From Bacteroides sp. (GTDB lineage: Bacteria; Bacteroidota; Bacteroidia; Bacteroidales; Muribaculaceae): 48,954 bases of DNA. Positions within the stretch are counted from its first letter, which is position 1. The number at the start of each line of letters is the position of its first letter. The stretch spans positions 1 to 48,954 of the forward strand of contig JAAVDM010000017.1 of the NCBI GenBank assembly GCA_014801815.1. Direction: 5' to 3'. This document shows positions 46,724 through 48,954 of the stretch, in pieces. The position numbers were made by a program, and so were the translations under genes. Below the pieces are notes generated by a model. The model was not told the DNA's origin. It made no database searches and worked only from the letters and a program-made list of their open reading frames with translations.

Positions 46724-47608
46724 ATGTTTCGTCTATCTGATCTATACTCTGATATTATCAAGAAACCCTTACCTAATGACTGTAGCATCACTTGTGAGAT
46801 GCTTGATGCGAATAAGGCAAAACTCAACCGGCTTCTTACGGAGAGTGTGTCATGTTTTTCGTACACTCTTGTTTTGGCCGGCACACAAAATGTTGATTAT
46901 GATGATAAGAAGGCTTCATTAGCGCGTAACGACCTTTTTATCTATACTCCCGGAATGAGAGTGTATACCAGAGAGGTTTCTGATGACTATTGTGCCCTCT
47001 GTCTCATGGGTGACGAGTTTGTAACTTATGAAATACCATACGCCCGCAGTGCGATAAGTGCATCTTATTTTCCGGCTGTGGTTTATTCTGAGAGTAAACT
47101 TTCTCTTACCGACTGTGAATCTCATTGGCTGGAAAACAGAATGAGAGAAATAATGACATATATCGGTAGCGAACATATTTATAAAAATGAATGTCTCGAT
47201 TCGTTATATTCACTATTTATACTTGATTTACTTAATGTGGAGCACAGATTTAAGAAAGATAAGGAATTTAACGGACATACAGTAGATCTGTTCTTAAGAT
47301 TTCTGAAACTGCTTGCAGAGAATTTCGTCAGTCACCATGATATTGCGTTTTATGCCGATGCTCTGTCTGTAACTACTATTTATCTGTCGCGTATCGTAAA
47401 GCGGTTTTCAGGTCGCACCGTCAAGAATCATGTCGACCGTATGCTTGTCATGGAGGCTTCTTATCTGTTGCTCAGTACGGATAATCCGATCGCCGCCATT
47501 GCTGAAATGCTTAACTTCGCCAATCCGTCAAGTTTTTGCAAGTTCTTTGCTCGCCATAAAGGCATATCACCGCGAGAATACAGAGCCATCGGTCCGTTCG
47601 TCTCCTGA
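46724..47608 (+). CDS. AraC-family transcriptional regulator
   Basis: The 294-residue protein has an N-terminal sensing domain (about 1-185, cupin-like in AraC proteins; LARNDLFIYTPGMRVY is the usual beta-barrel strand). The C-terminal double helix-turn-helix of AraC/XylS type follows, with the DALSVTTIYLSRIVKRFSGR helix and the second helix (NPIAAIAEMLNFANPSSFCK, then FFARHKGISPREYRA). It is divergent from the bacterioferritin-like gene and next to a flavodoxin-type gene, so it may regulate them in response to redox or a small molecule (inference). No operator was identified. Confidence 0.9.
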   Translation: MFRLSDLYSDIIKKPLPNDCSITCEMLDANKAKLNRLLTESVSCFSYTLVLAGTQNVDYDDKKASLARNDLFIYTPGMRVYTREVSDDYCALCLMGDEFVTYEIPYARSAISASYFPAVVYSESKLSLTDCESHWLENRMREIMTYIGSEHIYKNECLDSLYSLFILDLLNVEHRFKKDKEFNGHTVDLFLRFLKLLAENFVSHHDIAFYADALSVTTIYLSRIVKRFSGRTVKNHVDRMLVMEASYLLLSTDNPIAAIAEMLNFANPSSFCKFFARHKGISPREYRAIGPFVS

Positions 47609-47677
47609 CTGTCTTTGCTTAGTGCCGGTATTTAGCCCGGAACTTGTAATGTCCCCTTACGCTTTTACTTTTTTTTG

Positions 47678-47685
47678 TATATTTG
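47678..47685 (+). promoter_or_regulatory. Putative -7 box of the OLD-like ATPase gene
   Basis: TATATTTG matches TAnnTTTG, with a T-rich run before it. The ATPase ATG is at 47709, so the leader is about 20 bp. Confidence 0.55.
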
Positions 47686-47708
47686 CGCATTGATTGAAAT
47701 CTGTGATT

Positions 47709-48842
47709 ATGAAATCTGTAGAAATTTCCAACTTCAAGAATTTTCGGTATCTTAAAGTTGACAATCTTAAAAGACTGAATTTAATTATCGGTAAGAATAA
47801 TACCGGTAAATCAACTCTTCTTGAAGCTCTTTCTATAATAGCTTCCGCTGCTGACACTGAGTGGATTAAAAGATTGATAACTCAACGCGGCCTTGTATAC
47901 GATCCTCGTACTGTTAATCCTGATAACAATGAAATTAAACGTGGGGAGAAGAGTTTATGTTCTTTATATCATAACCATAATTGTGAAGAGTTTTATAGAA
48001 ATCCAATTGTATTCTGTACAACTATAGTTGATAAACTTACTGATACAGTTTTACAGAACGAAATAAAACTATATCTTGCTGACGTCGGACAAATATGTGA
48101 AATCAATGAAGAGGGAGAGGAAGTGAGGCGCCGTATAATTATACGGCCTGAAGAAAAAACTGAGATTGACGCCTCGATTATTCGTCCGGCTTTAATAGCG
48201 GTACGCGATAATAATGAGTCACGATATATCCATTCTATAGGTGTGCGTTCTATGCGTTCGCAGACACTTGACCTGACTATACCGTTTCAGTATGTCAGGA
48301 CTACTGACTTTACTGTTGATAATAACGCGGTTATGTTCGATAAAATAGCACTCACACCTCTTGAATCTTATCTTATCCAGGCTCTGCAGATTATAGACAG
48401 ACGAATCAAAGCTATTAATTTCCTGAAAGATGAGAATTATACCGGAATTATGAAAAGACGAGAGCCGTTCGTGGTATTGGAAGATACTATGGAGAAATAC
48501 AAACTCAGCATAATGGGTGACGGTCTTAACCATATTCTTACTATAATACTCTCGCTTCTGAATAGTTGTAACGGGATTCTACTTATTGATGAGTTTGAGA
48601 ACGGATTTCATTATTCGATACAGAGATCTCTATGGAGTTTTATTAGTGAACTCGCAATAAAACTAAATGTGCAGGTCTTTGCTACAACACACAGCAGTGA
48701 CTGTATAAAGAGTTTTATAGATGCCACTTCCACGCTTGACGAAAGCTGTATTATCCGCCTTGAAAAGAGAAAGGCCGGAGAGATTGCAGTCGTATATTGT
48801 GAAGCAGAGGAACTTGGATATATAAGTAATAATAATAAGTAG
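47709..48842 (+). CDS. OLD/ABC-type AAA ATPase
   Basis: The product (377 residues from the ATG at 47709) is an ATPase of the OLD/RecF-like AAA_15/AAA_21 type. FKNFRYLKVDNLKRLNLIIG leads into the Walker A GKNNTGKST (residues 28-36). Near residue 290 the Walker B LLIDEFENGFHY follows, and VFATTHSSDCIKSF is the H-loop. No Toprim domain is fused, so an effector would be separate, and the next ORF (48843) begins directly at the stop (TAGATG). Such ATPase-plus-partner pairs are common in phage-defence loci such as Gabija or OLD class 2. Its true role is unknown. Confidence 0.8.
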   Translation: MKSVEISNFKNFRYLKVDNLKRLNLIIGKNNTGKSTLLEALSIIASAADTEWIKRLITQRGLVYDPRTVNPDNNEIKRGEKSLCSLYHNHNCEEFYRNPIVFCTTIVDKLTDTVLQNEIKLYLADVGQICEINEEGEEVRRRIIIRPEEKTEIDASIIRPALIAVRDNNESRYIHSIGVRSMRSQTLDLTIPFQYVRTTDFTVDNNAVMFDKIALTPLESYLIQALQIIDRRIKAINFLKDENYTGIMKRREPFVVLEDTMEKYKLSIMGDGLNHILTIILSLLNSCNGILLIDEFENGFHYSIQRSLWSFISELAIKLNVQVFATTHSSDCIKSFIDATSTLDESCIIRLEKRKAGEIAVVYCEAEELGYISNNNK

Positions 48843-48954
48843 ATGTTGAAAATTAGTTTATATCAAAATTTTTGTGGTTGTTCGTCCGTTATAGGAATGA
48901 ACCATAACATTTACGACTATCGCAAAGATCAAAGTTATACAACTGACAGACAAA
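48843..48954 (+). CDS. Partial ORF abutting the ATPase gene, unrecognised
   Basis: The frame starts with ATG directly after the ATPase stop (no gap) and stays open for 37 codons to the window end, beginning MLKISLYQNFCGCSSVIGMN. The close coupling suggests a partner protein, but this is too little sequence to name a family. Chance openness over 37 codons is possible. Confidence 0.4.
   Translation, partial: MLKISLYQNFCGCSSVIGMNHNIYDYRKDQSYTTDRQ

Overview
The window looks like a chromosomal segment of a gut Bacteroidales bacterium, most likely Muribaculaceae-like. The phylum call rests on TAnnTTTG promoter boxes ahead of many genes, the lack of obvious Shine-Dalgarno sequences, families typical of the order (DUF1460, DUF3822, DUF4143 ATPase, RpoE-type ECF sigma factor), and an M6 peptidase ending in a type IX secretion-like tail. 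The family-level guess is inference. Core genes are visibly more GC-rich than the accessory blocks.

Region 1 (1-2312) is accessory and decayed: the 3' end of an IS630-type transposase, an unrecognised small ORF, a 72-bp perfect palindrome, a DUF4143-type ATPase and a broken hicA-like toxin remnant. Region 2 (2227-8631) is a minus-strand metabolic block: thrA (aspartate kinase-homoserine dehydrogenase), fabD, asd, a MITE-like 195-bp repeat and a RecD/Dda-like helicase. Region 3 (8624-12992) is plus-strand: eno, a DUF1460 protein lacking its catalytic Cys, a HAD phosphatase and type I asparaginase. Region 4 (12999-18604) is a minus-strand operon: DUF3822 gene, rsmD, ribBA and an S9 peptidase.

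Region 5 (about 18620-29440) is an AT-rich island. It holds a type I restriction-modification operon (hsdM-hsdS-hsdR with overlapping starts), followed by a small ORF broken by an in-frame TAG, a 50-residue very acidic protein and a PIN-domain nuclease. There is no terminator-like hairpin before the one at 28335-28360. A decayed mobilisation gene lies just beyond. The hsd-plus-PIN arrangement is the best candidate for an undescribed system: a restriction operon carrying a possible second-line RNase and a possible small acidic inhibitor. hsdS also contains four consecutive perfect hairpins inside its first target-recognition domain.

Region 6 (29442-34885) holds a NAD(P)-binding reductase, a MATE exporter, ispE, and grpE-dnaJ behind a sigma-54-like promoter. 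Region 7 (34888-45280) has a secreted M6 metalloprotease, an ECF sigma factor divergent from a one-TM protein, a CpxP/Spy-like periplasmic protein, a very large alpha-2-macroglobulin-like protein without the thioester motif, and a DUF2461 protein. Region 8 (45301-48954) has a flavodoxin-type reductase broken by one frameshift, a bacterioferritin-like protein, a divergent AraC regulator, and an OLD-like AAA ATPase directly abutting an ORF that runs off the window.

Genes on opposite strands often end in long, perfectly paired hairpins of 19 to 42 bp, which seem to be the standard terminators here. No rRNA, tRNA or CRISPR array was recognised.
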